From contig CP154955.1 of the NCBI GenBank assembly GCA_039621445.1, forward strand, positions 11,520,241 to 11,584,240: DNA of 64,000 nucleotides, read 5' to 3'. The first letter of the stretch is position 1. The number at the start of each line of letters is the position of its first letter. Position numbers and translations under genes: made by a program. Below are positions 19,639-29,395 of the stretch, piece after piece. The notes below the pieces were generated by a model. That model was not told where the DNA came from and did no database searches. It saw only the letters and a list, made by a program, of their open reading frames with translations. This stretch comes from Euglena gracilis. Taxonomy: Eukaryota > Euglenida > Euglenophyceae > Euglenales.

Positions 19639-20918
19639 TATATCCGTGGACTGAGGCCCAAGACACACACTGTGTCTCGTGGACTGAGTCCACGAGACAC
19701 AGTGTGTGTCCCAGTCCACGGGGACACACACTGTGTCTCGTGGACTGGCAGTCCACGAGACACAGTGTGTGTCCCCGTGGACTGGGACACACACTGTGTC
19801 TCGTGGACTGAAAAATAAAAGGTGTTTGCCAGAAATGCGAGGTGTTCTACATCTAATGCAATGCATGGAAAGATGGTCACCGGACAACCGTGAGCTGTAA
19901 CAGCTGAGAGACAGTTGGCGCAAAATTGGAACAATGGTCGTCGGGACACGGAACGGCATGACAGACAACGAGGAGACGTAACGAGGAGCGCAACGTTACG
20001 CCTTACTGACCAACACACGACTCAAGGCAACCAGTTCAGTTGCGGAAACTGTTTTTTGGAAGATGGAACCAGAGTGCCGTCCGGGTCAACAGATGTGAAC
20101 ACCCGTGCGAGAGAGTTGAAATGACCTCGGACAGTAGAAGGCAGGTATGTCTCGAATTTGAATGTGGTGCCACACTGTGCCCGGCGTTGTTGCTCAGCTT
20201 GATTGATGAGGGTAGCCTCATCAAACAAATATCTGGGGTCAATGACCCAACCAGCCCATGCGGAAAAAAAGCCATCCAGGTCCTCATACTGAGCGTTCAG
20301 ATGTTTACACATCTGCTGGAACTCCAACAGGCGTGTAACAGCTACACGCTCAGCCTTTGCGGTCCCTTTTGGCTTCTCCTCCAACACGTTGGCCAACAAC
20401 GTACCGTGTATTGGGTCAACAGCAGGGCCCTTCTGCAAATCGACCAAATACTTTTCCAGTGTAGCAACAAATTCATCTGGTTTCGGGGGTCGGGGGAGCA
20501 TGCGGTCCACACTGTTTGCGGTCTTCTTCATTTTTCGAAAGAAAAAACTGCAAGGACAGGTAGTGGAATGTGGTGAAACTTGTCCACGAGAAACCTTTAT
20601 GCTCTAAGCCAAAAGTTGCCGAAAGGCCAAGTTATTAGGGGGCACTTGTTGGTCGGACCAGTGGGAATTCTTGATTTTTTTCAGTTCACGAGGACACACA
20701 CTGTGTCTTGTGGACTGCCAGTCCACGAGACACAGTGTGTGTCCCAGTCCACGGGGACACACACTGTGTCTCGTGGACTGGCAGTCCACGAGACACAGTG
20801 GGTGTCCTCGTGAACTGAAAATTTGACAAAAAATTGCAAAAAAATACGGGGTAGACATTGCGTGGCTAAGTTCCACGAGACACAGTGTGTGTCTTGGGCC
20901 TCTTAGTCAACGGATATA
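19639..20918. mobile_element. 1.28-kb TIR element carrying ORF B
   Basis: The left end TATATCCGTGGACTGAGGCC (19639) and right end GGCCTCTTAGTCAACGGATATA (ending 20918) are inverted. Both are followed inward by CAAGACACACACTGTG and by arrays of the palindromic unit CCACGAGACACAGTGTGTGTC (19665-19811 and 20688-20818 plus 20872-20893). The centre encodes ORF B on the minus strand. The outer flanks share a direct repeat, CAAATAACAAAATCCC plus GTTGGCAACATAC, at 19588-19627 and 21092-21130, so it probably landed in, or duplicated, another repeat. The ends are unrelated to those of the ORF A element. Confidence 0.75.
20022..20531 (-). CDS. ORF B, intact paralogue of ORF A, unknown function
   Basis: A 169-residue ORF starting MKKTANSVDRMLPRPPKPDE, with a stop at 20022. 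It is a paralogue of ORF A (roughly a third to two fifths identical by eye): VDPIHGTLLAN, LLEFQQMCKHL, LDGFFSAWAGWVIDP, FDEATLINQAEQQ, a lone Cys, and VRGHFNSLARVF near the end. No transmembrane segment, zinc-binding cluster, or obvious DDE/YR/HUH catalytic triad is visible. It lies alone inside a TIR element with long palindromic subterminal arrays. It may be the recognition protein of an unfamiliar transposon, a partner requiring a second protein, or a captured host gene; the sequence does not decide. Confidence 0.65.
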   Translation of the reverse strand: MKKTANSVDRMLPRPPKPDEFVATLEKYLVDLQKGPAVDPIHGTLLANVLEEKPKGTAKAERVAVTRLLEFQQMCKHLNAQYEDLDGFFSAWAGWVIDPRYLFDEATLINQAEQQRRAQCGTTFKFETYLPSTVRGHFNSLARVFTSVDPDGTLVPSSKKQFPQLNWLP

Positions 20919-20919
20919 G

Positions 20920-21029
20920 ACAAAAATCGTCCATTGTAACCCGGACACACGGTGTGTCCGGGTTATGGGCGCCTGCGGCGCCCATAACCCGGACACACCG
21001 TGTGTCCGGGTGACATGGACGATTTTTGT
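20920..21029. repeat. Long near-perfect palindrome, 54-bp arms
   Basis: Arms 20920-20973 and 20977-21029 around TGC; outer ends ACAAAAATCGTCCAT and ATGGACGATTTTTGT. Each arm contains the inner palindrome CCGGACACACGGTGTGTCCGG, so the structure is self-similar at two scales. Confidence 0.9.
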
Positions 21030-21458
21030 GTAGTTTTTTGTGGCTCACTTTTTCATAGGCGGGGGGGGCTCCGCCCCCCCGCACCCCCCCCTCAAATAAC
21101 AAAATCCCCTCTATGTTGGCAACATACTTGGAGGGCTAAATCCTTTTTTGTGCAAAATTTTGCAATTATATTGAAAATCCGATGGGGAGAGGTGTTCTTT
21201 TGCCAAAAGTGGCCCAAAATGGGCATTTCCCCTCCAAGTTTTTGCATATTCACTCCCGATTGGTGGGTTCTGGAGCCATTTACGTGGGTTTTGACTGGTT
21301 TTGGGGTGATTTGGACAAAAAAAATTTCCGGGGGGGAGCTTAAATTTCCAGAAAGGAGGGGGGTGTAGTGCAAAAAAATGGTGGTCGGCCCGACCTCATG
21401 GTCGGCCCGACCAGGTCGGGCCGACCACCACGACGGCGACCACATCATCTACTACAAA

Positions 21459-21579
21459 AAAGAGGTCTCGGACGCCGGTTCTGTCCAAAGCCCGGCGTCC
21501 AAACGCCGGTTCCGTCCGAAGGACGGAACCGGCGTTTGGAACGCCGGGCTTTGGACAGAACCGGCGTCCGAGACCTCTT
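21459..21579. repeat. Long near-perfect palindrome, ~57-bp arms
   Basis: Arms on either side of a GAA triloop near 21516, beginning AGAGGTCTCGGACGCCGG and differing by about one base. Blocks GACGCCGG, CCGGCGTC and AAGCCCGGCGT repeat within the arms and in the neighbouring element. Confidence 0.9.
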
Positions 21580-21581
21580 GT

Positions 21582-22413
21582 TTAAGCCGGCGTTTTAGAG
21601 ACGCCGGGCTCAGGACAGAACCGGCGTCCCCACCCTTCGGCCAAAGGACACTCCCAGGACCAATCTCCGACCACTGAACTGCAATGTCACACCACTTTGC
21701 ACTTCACCAAATTCCGGCGATCGCGAGGGTATTTCTGGCTGTGTCAATCGTCCAGGTATAAAATCACCCCTCGATCGAAAGCTCTTTTCATCAGACAATT
21801 GGCAATCACCACCAAATTCAGCCACGTCGCCTGGAGGTCTTATTTTCTGTCAGTGGGGAATCCTAATTTCACAACTCTGGTGCCCCCCCCAAGGCCCTCA
21901 GGTCGTTGATTCGAAGAGAAAAAACGTTTCTGTAAGGTTTATTAAGCATCTTAAACCAAAAATCACTGAAAATTGCGACAAATTCCGACTCAGATTCTGG
22001 CCGATCCGACGATCGCGAGCGTATCTCGGGCTGCGTGCAACGTTAGGGTACCAAGTTACCCCTCGATCGAAAGCTCTTTTCAACAGACGACCAGCGGTGC
22101 TCATCAGATCTTTCCACGCTGCACGGTACTCGATTTCCAAATCTGGGCCAATTTTCACCAAATTTGGATATCCACCCTAGTGGTCCCCAGATGGCAAAAT
22201 TCATTGTCCTTGATGGTTGAAACACTCATACCAGCACCTTAGGGCCACTTTTGGGCACTTTTGGTGACATTTTTTGGAATGAAAATCGGACGCCGGGCTT
22301 TGGACAAAGCCGGCGTTCCTAACGCCGGGCTTTAGGACAGATCCGGCGTCCGAAAGCCCGTGGGGGGGGACGCCGGTTCTGTCCTGAGCCCGGCGTCTCA
22401 AACGCCGGCTTAA
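21582..22413. mobile_element. TIR element with GACGCCGG/CCGGCGTC ends
   Basis: The left end (21582-21630) reads AAGCCGGCGTTTT, GACGCCGGGCTCAGGACAG, then AACCGGCGTCCCC; 22369-22413 is its reverse complement. A further hairpin of the same blocks lies at 22284-22350. The interior has an imperfect duplication: GCGATCGCGAGGGTAT with CCCCTCGATCGAAAGCTC at 21717-21782 and again at 22010-22075. No recognisable ORF. Confidence 0.7.
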
Positions 22414-22769
22414 TCCCGCAATGAGCCATGAGCGGCCGCGCAGGGGCAGGGGGGCGGGGGGGTCTCGGACCCCCCGGAGCGGCGCGCCTAACCCCCATTC
22501 CATCCGAAATGGAGATCATTTGAAAAAATTTTGACATGAAAAACTGGGGTTGGTTCGAAATGCGGGGGGGGACGCGGGGGGGGAACTGTGGCCCAACTGC
22601 CTCACACGTTTTCTTTGCTGTCACCCAATTTTGTTTGTGACTTTCCTTTGGTCGACCAAAAAAATGTGCCTGGCCAAAATTCGGGACGCTGTTGGTGATG
22701 GCCTAGCGACCATCCACCAATTTTAAGTCCACCCCCCCCCCCCCGGAGGATCGGCAGCCACCCCCCCCC
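22414..22769. other. No gene recognised
   Basis: C/G-run-rich spacer between two TIR elements, ending in poly-C runs at 22729-22770. Confidence 0.4.
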
Positions 22770-23330
22770 CCCATACTTGCAGTCAGTGCGACCGGAAAAA
22801 TTGCTTCCGTGCGCCGCGACCACCACGGAAAATTTTTTTGTAACCGGTGGCGTCGCGGCAAAATTTTTTCTGTGCGCGGCGAATGCCGCGGCACTGGTTT
22901 ATGTGTGCGCCGCAACCACCGCGGAAACTTTTGTAGTTTGTGTCGCGACCGCCGCGGCAATTGTCTTTTAAAATTACTTCCTTTCGGCCCCATCCCTTGC
23001 CTGGCCTCTTTGATACTTTCTCGACCACGGCGTGAACTTTTGTGCAAGTGTTCTTGTTTGTTTTCACAGATCAGCTTTCACCATCTATCAATCTAATTGT
23101 TTCCCCCAAAAAATGTTGTTGCTGCCAATACGTTCTTGAGCTCCGTGCAGAAAATTTTTTGTGCCGCAACCACCGCGGAAAAATTTTCCCCTTGCGCCGC
23201 GACCACCGCGGCAAAAAAATTTGTTTGTGCCGCGACAGCCGTGGCAAAAATCTTTCTGTGCGCCGCGACCACCGCGGAAAAAAAAATTTGCGCCGCGGCA
23301 GCGCCGCGGCGCACTAACTACAAGTATGCC
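22770..23330. mobile_element. ~556-bp TIR element with GCCGCGACCACCGCGG arrays
   Basis: Ends CATACTTGCAGTCAGTGCG (left) and CGCACTAACTACAAGTATG (right) are inverted repeats with two mismatches. Subterminal arrays of a GCGCCGCGACCACCGCGG-like unit separated by AAAATTTTTTT lie at 22807-22965 and 23160-23310. Both outer flanks are C-runs of 10 or more, consistent with an 8-bp poly-C duplication, though a homopolymer proves little. Open frames inside are translations of the array. Confidence 0.75.
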
Positions 23331-23690
23331 CCCCCCCCCGGTAGTCGGACCCCCTCGGCACGGCAAAATGGGGACCCCCCCCTCTACCCCCTCGGCACAG
23401 CATGCCGAACCATACCAATGAATTATCCTTTGGGAAATTCCAGCTGTCGGCCATGGTGGACCCCCTGGGGTCCCCCTCGACACGGCAAAATAGGGACCCC
23501 CCCCCTGGTGGCTGAGGGTCCTCATCATACGTGCCGAACCTCCCCCCTCTGAAAAAGTTTTTAAGCCCCCCCTCCAAAATTTTTTCATTCAGTATAAAGG
23601 AAAATGACAAACCCACCCAAATCCCATTCGGGGGTACATTTGCAAAAATGAAGCCCTGTATGCGAACACCAATGAATGCCGATATGCGAA
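23331..23690. other. No gene recognised
   Basis: Two related segments containing CCGGTAGTCGGACCCCCTCGG / GGACCCCCTGGGGTCCCCCTCG with GGCACGGCAAAATGGGGACCCC repeated near 23355 and 23480. Repeat-derived. Confidence 0.4.
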
Positions 23691-24660
23691 CTCGGCCTAC
23701 GGCCTCCTGCGGGGGGGGGGGGTAGGTATGCCCCCCCCCGGCCCCCCCGCCCAAAATAACAAAATCCCCTTGTGTGTGCAAAATAAGGAGGGCCAAATCG
23801 CGCTCCCCAATGAACCCCGATATACGAACAGAGGCCTACGGCCTCCTCCGGGGGAGGCTACCCTCCCCAGACAAACTCCCGCCCAAAATAACAAAATCCC
23901 CTTGTATATGCAAAATAAGGAGGGGCAAATTACGCTCCCCAATGAACCCCGATATGCAAACGTAGTCGGCCTACAGCCTCCTCCGGGGGGAGGCTGCCCC
24001 CCCCCCCGAACCACCCCCCGCCCAAAATAACAAAATCCCCTTGTGTGTGCAAAATAAGGAGGGTCAAAGTGCACTCGTTGCGCCCCCCCCCCCCGGACCA
24101 CCCCCCCGCCCAAAATAACAAAATCCCCTTGTGTTGCAAAATAAGGAGGGCCAAATTGCGCCCGAATGAATCCCGATGGTCGGCCTACAGCCTCCTCCAG
24201 GGGGGTTGTTCCCCCCCGGCCCCCTAGCCCCCCCCCCGCCCAAAATAATAAATCCCCTTGTGTGTGCAAAATTTCGCTCCCCAATGAACCTCCTCCGGGG
24301 GGAGGCCGCCCCCCCCCCCGGACCACCCCCCGCCCAAAATAACAAAATCCCCTTGTGCGTGCAAAATAAGGAGGGCCAAATCGCGCTCCCGAATGAACCC
24401 CGATATGCGAACTTAGCTCCTCCGGGGGGGGGGGCTGCCCCCCGGACCACCTCCCGCCCAAAATAACAAAATCCCCTTGTATGTGCAAAATAAGGAGGGC
24501 AAATCGCGCTCCCCAATGAACCCCGATATGCGAACGTAGTCGTACAGCCTCCTCCGGGTGGAGGCTGCCCCCCCCCCGAACCACCCCCCGCCCGAAATAA
24601 CAAAATCCCCTTGTGTGTGCAAAACAAGGAGGGCCAAATCGCGCTCCTGAATGAACCCCG
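23690..24660. repeat. Tandem array of a ~100-bp unit, about nine copies
   Basis: Each unit contains CGGCCTACGGCCTCCTCCGG, a G/C-run block of variable length, CCCGCCCAAAATAACAAAAT, CCCCTTGTGTGTGCAAAATA, AGGAGGGCCAAATCGCGCTC and CCAATGAACCCCGATATGCG. Copies differ by small deletions and run length. More copies lie at 25205-25400 (inverted), 25512-25720, 27495-27665, 28684-28880 and 28880-29280. The open frames across the array are products of the repeat. It is a minisatellite, or tandem copies of a small element. Confidence 0.85.
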
Positions 24661-24679
24661 ATGTTCGAACATAGTCGGC

Positions 24680-24760
24680 CTATGGCCAATTAGGGGGGGG
24701 GGGATAATTAGGAGGGCGGTTACCCCTAACCCCCCCCCTAATTGGCCACCTAGGCCCCGT
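24680..24760. repeat. C/G-run palindrome bounded by CCAATTA/TAATTGG
   Basis: GGCCAATTA, a G-run, GGATAATTAGG, then GGTTACCCCTAA, a C-run and TAATTGGCC form an inverted repeat about 60 bp long. It resembles a very short member of the TA-flanked C-run family seen at 28179, 30926, 37636, 53892 and 62284. Confidence 0.55.
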
Positions 24761-24846
24761 CCTTCATAGTCGCGAACCCCCGAAAAACCCCCGAATAAAG
24801 GCATTTTCCCTTGAAATGAGTAACCCCCCCTAATTGGCGGGGGGTA

Positions 24847-25149
24847 GATTTGGCCTGGGGGGGGGGGGGTTGTGGGCAGACCCTAGGGTCGCCAAAGGTC
24901 GCCATGGTCGCCAAAGGTCGTGGGCAGGTCGATGTCAAAAAATGCGCTCCACGGCAAATTAGCGCAACATACACACAAAAGGTGTTGCACACACAAGGGA
25001 TTTTTTTTTTAGGGCCCTGGAACAGTTGCCTACGCCGCTACAATGCAAAAAAGACTGAGTAGGAAATACCCATAGCGACCTTTGGCGACCTTTGGCGACC
25101 GTGGGCAGACCCTAGGGTCTGCCCACAACCCCCCCCCCCAGGCCAGATC
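24847..25149. mobile_element. ~300-bp TIR element with GACCCTAGGGTC ends
   Basis: The left end reads GATTTGGCCTGG, a G-run, TTGTGGGCAGACCCTAGGGTC, then repeats of GTCGCCAAAGGTCGCC. The right end is the reverse complement: CGACCTTTGGCGACCTTTGG, GACCCTAGGGTCTGCCCACAA, a C-run and CCAGGCCAGATC. The centre has no ORF of note. Confidence 0.8.
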
Positions 25150-25199
25150 CGGGAGCCCTCATTGGCCACCTGGGCTCTGGCCAATTAGGGGGGGGGGAC

Positions 25200-25760
25200 A
25201 AATAGGGGGGGTCACGTTAAGTTCGCATATCGGGGTTCATTCGGGAGCATGGCCCTCCTTGTTTTGCACACACAAGGCGATTTTGTTATTATTTTTGGCG
25301 CGTGGTGGTCCGGGGACGGGGGGGGGGGGCGGCGGCAAACCCCCCGGAGGAGGCCGTAGGCCGACTAAGTCCGCACTCGGGGGTTCATTGGGCCTCGGGT
25401 GCGTCACATTTCCCTTATAGAAAATATTTTTCCAAAAATTTTCCGAATTTTTTCCGAAATTTTTCCGAAAGAGAAATATTTTTTATATTTTTCCGAAAAA
25501 AGAAACAATCCTACCTACGGCCTCCTCCAGGCGGGGGGCTGCCGCCCCGGACCACCACGCGCCCAAAGTAACAAAACCCCCTTGTGTGTGCAAAATAGGA
25601 GGCCCAAATCGCGCTCCTGAATGAACCCTGATATGCGCACTTAGTCGGCCTACGGCCTCCTCCGGGGGGCAAAATCCCCTTGTGTGTGCAAGGCAAGGAT
25701 GGCCGAATCGTGCTCCTTAACTCTTGGACAAGACAAATTTCAGGGGGAGCACACAACTGG
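25200..25760. repeat. Further copies of the ~100-bp repeat, one inverted
   Basis: 25215-25375 carries one unit in reverse orientation (CGCATATCGGGGTTCATTCG, then TTTTGCACACACAAGG). 25512-25720 carries two forward units. An AT-rich, non-repeat insert with several CGAAAAATTTTTCC-type motifs separates them (25400-25505). Confidence 0.75.
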
Positions 25761-27190
25761 CCGACGGCTGGCCGACGGCTGGCCGACGGCGTGACGGAAG
25801 CCGGGTCGGGTTGTCCACCTCATATGGGTAGCAAATGCCTAATTTGGCGTGCCAGTTCCGAATTTTGAGTGGCAAATTCCTAATTTTGAGGATGAAATTC
25901 CTAATTTCATGTGTAAATTCCTAATTTTGAGTGGCAAATGCGTCATTTGAAACCATTTTACACAACATTTGAGCCTTTTTTTGTCCATTATTAGGTAATT
26001 TTGCCAGTGGGACACCAGCTGAGCATTTTTAATCATTCGAATAATATGCAGGCAAATAACCCTTCACAATGACTGTAGAAAAACCCCCCCAAAAAAGGCT
26101 GAAATGGTCAAAATTGGTCAAAAAAGGCCAAAAATGGCAAAATTGACAAAAATTGACGAAAAATGACTTCAAATGGGCAAAAATGCAGCCTCCACCAACG
26201 ATGAACATGACCTTGAAGGGAGATTGGCGGCGAAATTGTTTCTGCATTGCAAGGCTGTGGCTCGGGTCATTTTCCTGTGAGTCACACGGCTGGCCGACGG
26301 CTGGCCGACGGCTGGCCGACGGCTGGCCGACGGCGTGCTCCCCCTCACAAAACTGGCGCAAAGAGAAGATAGAGCCCAAAATTTTTTGCAAATGGACCCC
26401 CGAATGGGGTTTCTGAAGGCATTTGGGTGGCTTTTGAGTCATTTTCTTTCATATTTGAATGAATTTTTTTGGAGGGGGGGAAATTTTTTTGAGGGGGGGG
26501 TGGACTTAAAATTGGTGGTCACTAGCGACTAGTCACTAGCGACCAGCCTTATCACCAATGGTCGCTAGCGACCACCAAAAGGTCCATCACCAATTTCTCT
26601 CTCGGCATGCCCAAGAAAAAAAATTTCGCGAAAAATTTGCGACTTTTTTGAGGCCCAAAAATGATCAAAAATGACCATTTTTGGACATAAAATAACAACT
26701 TTGGGGGTCTCGTGCTCCGCGCGCGGCCCAAAAAGCATTTTTTCTCATCAAAAATGGCCCAAAAATGCCAAAAATGTCCACTTTTTGGACTTGAAAATCA
26801 CCAATTTTATGACGCGCCCGCCCACGTGATGTGGGCAAGGTTTTCCAAACTGAGTGGTTCAGCTGGGGGCACTTCCAAATTTGGGGGGGTGAGGATGTAT
26901 TTCATCATCATTTATCATCCACAAACAATGATTCCCTCTTTTAGGTTTTTTTTTTCATGAGCATTGCGCCAATGACCATCTTCTTCTTCCTGTTTCTATT
27001 TGTATTTGTGGCTTCATTGAACTCTCCAACAAGCCTCTGTTTTGAGTTTGCTTTTTTTTTTCACCACATGATTCACCACATTTTGAGGTCTTTTGTTGAG
27101 GTTATGTCTCTGCTCCCACAATGCGGGCGGTGGTTTACAAGGGGGAGCGCATGGTTGGCCGACAGCTGGCTGACGGCTGGCCGGGGGCTC
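25760..27190. other. No gene; short GGCTGGCCGACG tandem repeats
   Basis: The 12-bp unit GGCTGGCCGACG is repeated in tandem at about 25758-25790, 26288-26333 and, degenerate, 27150-27185. An inverted repeat of GGTCGCTAGCGACC-like blocks lies near 26515-26580. The rest is AT-rich with AAAAATGGCC-type repetition and no supported ORF. Confidence 0.5.
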
Positions 27191-28039
27191 CGTGCGGATA
27201 ATTGGCCATGACGATCCCGGAGGTCGTACCGACCATGGTCGGACCGACCTAGGTCGGGCCGACCATTGGCTATGGCTTATCAACCATTGGATGTCGAACC
27301 TACCTGGTCGTCTCGACCTCCAATCAACCCCATCACCCCCCCCCCCTTTTTGAAATTTAAGCCCCCCCCCACCCGAAAACTTGAATCGGTATTCAGTGAA
27401 ATTTGACTCAAAATGCACGGAAGCACATTGGAATGAGCTTGAAACTGGCAAAAAAAAACGTCCCATATTAAAAAAAGAGTCCCTAATGAACCTAGTCGGC
27501 CTACGGCCTCCTCCGGGGGGGGGGGGCTGCCGCCCCCCCAGACGCCCCCTCGCCCAAAATAACAATATCCCCTTGTGTGTGCAAGGCAACGGTGGCCAAA
27601 ACACGCATCCTAACAAAATCGTTGTGTGTGTGCAAGGGAAGGATGGCCAAAATGAGACACACAAAGGTGATTCAGGAAGAACCCTGAAACACCGATGCTA
27701 AGCACCCACAGGGACTGCAGCAGGAATAATGGCAGGACCCACAGAGGCCAGCAGGATCCCAGGTCTGTGCACACACAGTATTCATGCACACACCCCAGCA
27801 TTCCTGTGGGGGAATGGGTGCATCTGACAGAAATGTCCTGGGGGGACACAGCCCTACCCCAGAGATTGAGACTCTGTCTACCCTGTCGGGAAAAACATTC
27901 CAGCCCTTTCCATGTAACATTGATCAGGGAGGGGATCACACCCAGTGGCGTCAACCCTCCAGCCTGTCTGTAACAGGCAGAAAAGGCTCAAATTTGGAGC
28001 AAGCCCAAAAATTGTGGAATATTGCCAAAAATCTGGTGC

Positions 28040-28680
28040 TGTAAAAAAGTGGAGGCAGATGGCACAGCCCATCTCCTCCCTTGGATCCTCGTTTCAAAAG
28101 AGGAACCCTCAGACGAAAAAAAAGGCCTTTTTCTTCAGACTGCAGAGAAAAAATACCTTCTTCCAGGTAAAAAGTGTAAACCCCCCCCCAAATAACACCC
28201 CCCCCCCCCAAATAACACACCCCCCTCGGGGGCCGATTTCGAGCGCCCAAATAACACACCCCCCCTGTTTTCCTTTGGTTTTCCATGTAAAAATGACCCC
28301 CCCCCCAAATAACACACCCCCCCCTGGGGCCCCAGTTCGGGTGCCCAAATAACACACCGGGGGGGTGTGTTATTTGGGGGGGGGTTTACCCTGAATCACA
28401 TGCAGGGTATCTACCCCCTCCTCCAAAACGTCTGTGGGGGCAGAAATCGATTTAAAAGATGCTTGTCTTCGTTTGCCCTGCCCTGGGTCCTTATTTCAGG
28501 CACAGGGTAGGAGATCAGGCCTGGGAATACCAGGCAGCCCCCTTTGGGCTAAACATCAAGCCCCAGGTTTTTCAGGGGCTCGTGAATGCATTCGAAAAAA
28601 GATGGCACCAAAATGGGATCCATGTGTATGTCTATCTGGAAGAAATAACCCCCCAAATCAACGAACTCCCTTTGTCCTAA
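28040..28680 (+). pseudogene. Reverse transcriptase relic split by a TA-flanked element
   Basis: Plus-strand fragments resemble the RT of the DIRS copies: KNTFFQVKS before 28177; HMQGIYPLLQNV and AEIDLKDACLRL at about 28395-28480; then PFGLNIKPQVFQGLVNAF and a degenerate active site, YLEEI, where YLDDI is expected (28545-28655). Between KS and LNHM sits a 208-bp insertion (28179-28386). Different frames are needed, and the second catalytic Asp region is altered, so this is a dead relic of a DIRS/Ngaro-type element distinct from the two at 3-12 kb. Confidence 0.7.
28177..28388. mobile_element. C-run TIR element between TA dinucleotides, inside RT relic
   Basis: Ends AACCCCCCCCCAAATAACAC and GTGTTATTTGGGGGGGGGGTT, with TA on both sides (28177-28178 and 28387-28388). 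CAAATAACACACCCCCC units recur inside. A TA duplication points to Tc1/mariner-like mobilisation (inference). Confidence 0.75.
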
Positions 28681-29289
28681 CTTAGGCGGCCTATGGCCTC
28701 CTCCGGGGGGGGGGGGCGGCAGCCCCCCCCCAGACCCCCCCCCGCCCAAAATAACAACATCTCCTTGTGTGCGCAAGGCAAGGGTGGACAAAATGCGCAC
28801 CGTAACAAAATCCTTTTGTGTGTGCAAGGCAAGGATGGTCAAAACGCGCCCCCCAACCAACTCCCTTTGAGCTGATTTAGTCGGCCTACGGCCTCCTCCA
28901 GGGGGCTGCCGCCCCCCCCCCCCCCCCGGACCCCCCCTCCCAAAATAACAATATCCTTTGTGTGTGCAAGGCAAGGGTGGACAAAGCGCGCACCGTAACA
29001 AAATCCTTTTGTGTGTGCAAGGCAAGGATGGTCAAAACGCGCCCCCCAACCAACTCCCTTTGAGCTGATTTAGTCGGCCTACGGCCTCCTCCAGGGGGCT
29101 GCCCCCACCCCCCACACCCCCCCCCACCCCCCCCCCCCCCTCCCAAAATAACAATATCCCTTGTGTGTGCAAGGCAAGGGTGGACAAAGCGCGCACCGTA
29201 ACAAAATCCTTTTGTGTGTGCAAGGCAAGGATGGTCAAAACACGCCGCCCAACAAACTCCCTTTGTGCTAACTTAGTCGTGCACCCTAA

Positions 29290-29395
29290 CAAAATCTTTG
29301 TGTGTGCATTAACCCTAACCATATCCCTAACCCTAACCCTAATCCCCAGCCCTGACCGTATCCCTAACCCTAACTCTAACCCTAGCCCTAACCAT
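29290..29395. repeat. Degenerate telomere-like CCCTAA repeats
   Basis: TAACCCTAACCATATCCCTAA-type repeats directly left of the hAT relic. The matching stretch at 30684-31150 lies on its right, so the hAT element probably inserted into an interstitial telomeric tract. Confidence 0.85.

Larger units (their letters stand above)
18910..21442. mobile_element. 2.5-kb TIR element with GGTCGGGCCGACC subterminal palindromes
   Basis: The left end (18910-19070) begins GGTCGCCGTCGTGGTGGTCGG, carries several GGTCGGSCCGACC palindromes and passes into a T-run, C-run and GCCCCCC block. The right end (about 21290-21442) is its reverse complement, ending CCGACCACCACGACGGCGACC. Between them lies a separate TIR element with ORF B (19639-20918) and a long palindrome, so insertions appear nested. 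The same palindromic end motif recurs at 27220-27320 and 31300-31405. No target duplication was identified. Confidence 0.7.

Noticed and set aside
22770-23330. ORFs of 70-166 residues with AATTAEKF/RRDHRGK repeats as coding
   Set aside because: They are reads of the CCGCGG array on both strands.
23690-24660. CRISPR-like array
   Set aside because: Unit length varies, the variable parts are C/G runs rather than unique spacers, units diverge from each other, and the genome is eukaryotic with no cas genes.
23697-24804. Minus-strand ORFs of 246-330 residues rich in GILLFWAGG repeats
   Set aside because: Direct translation of the ~100-bp tandem repeat; residue pattern repeats with the DNA unit.
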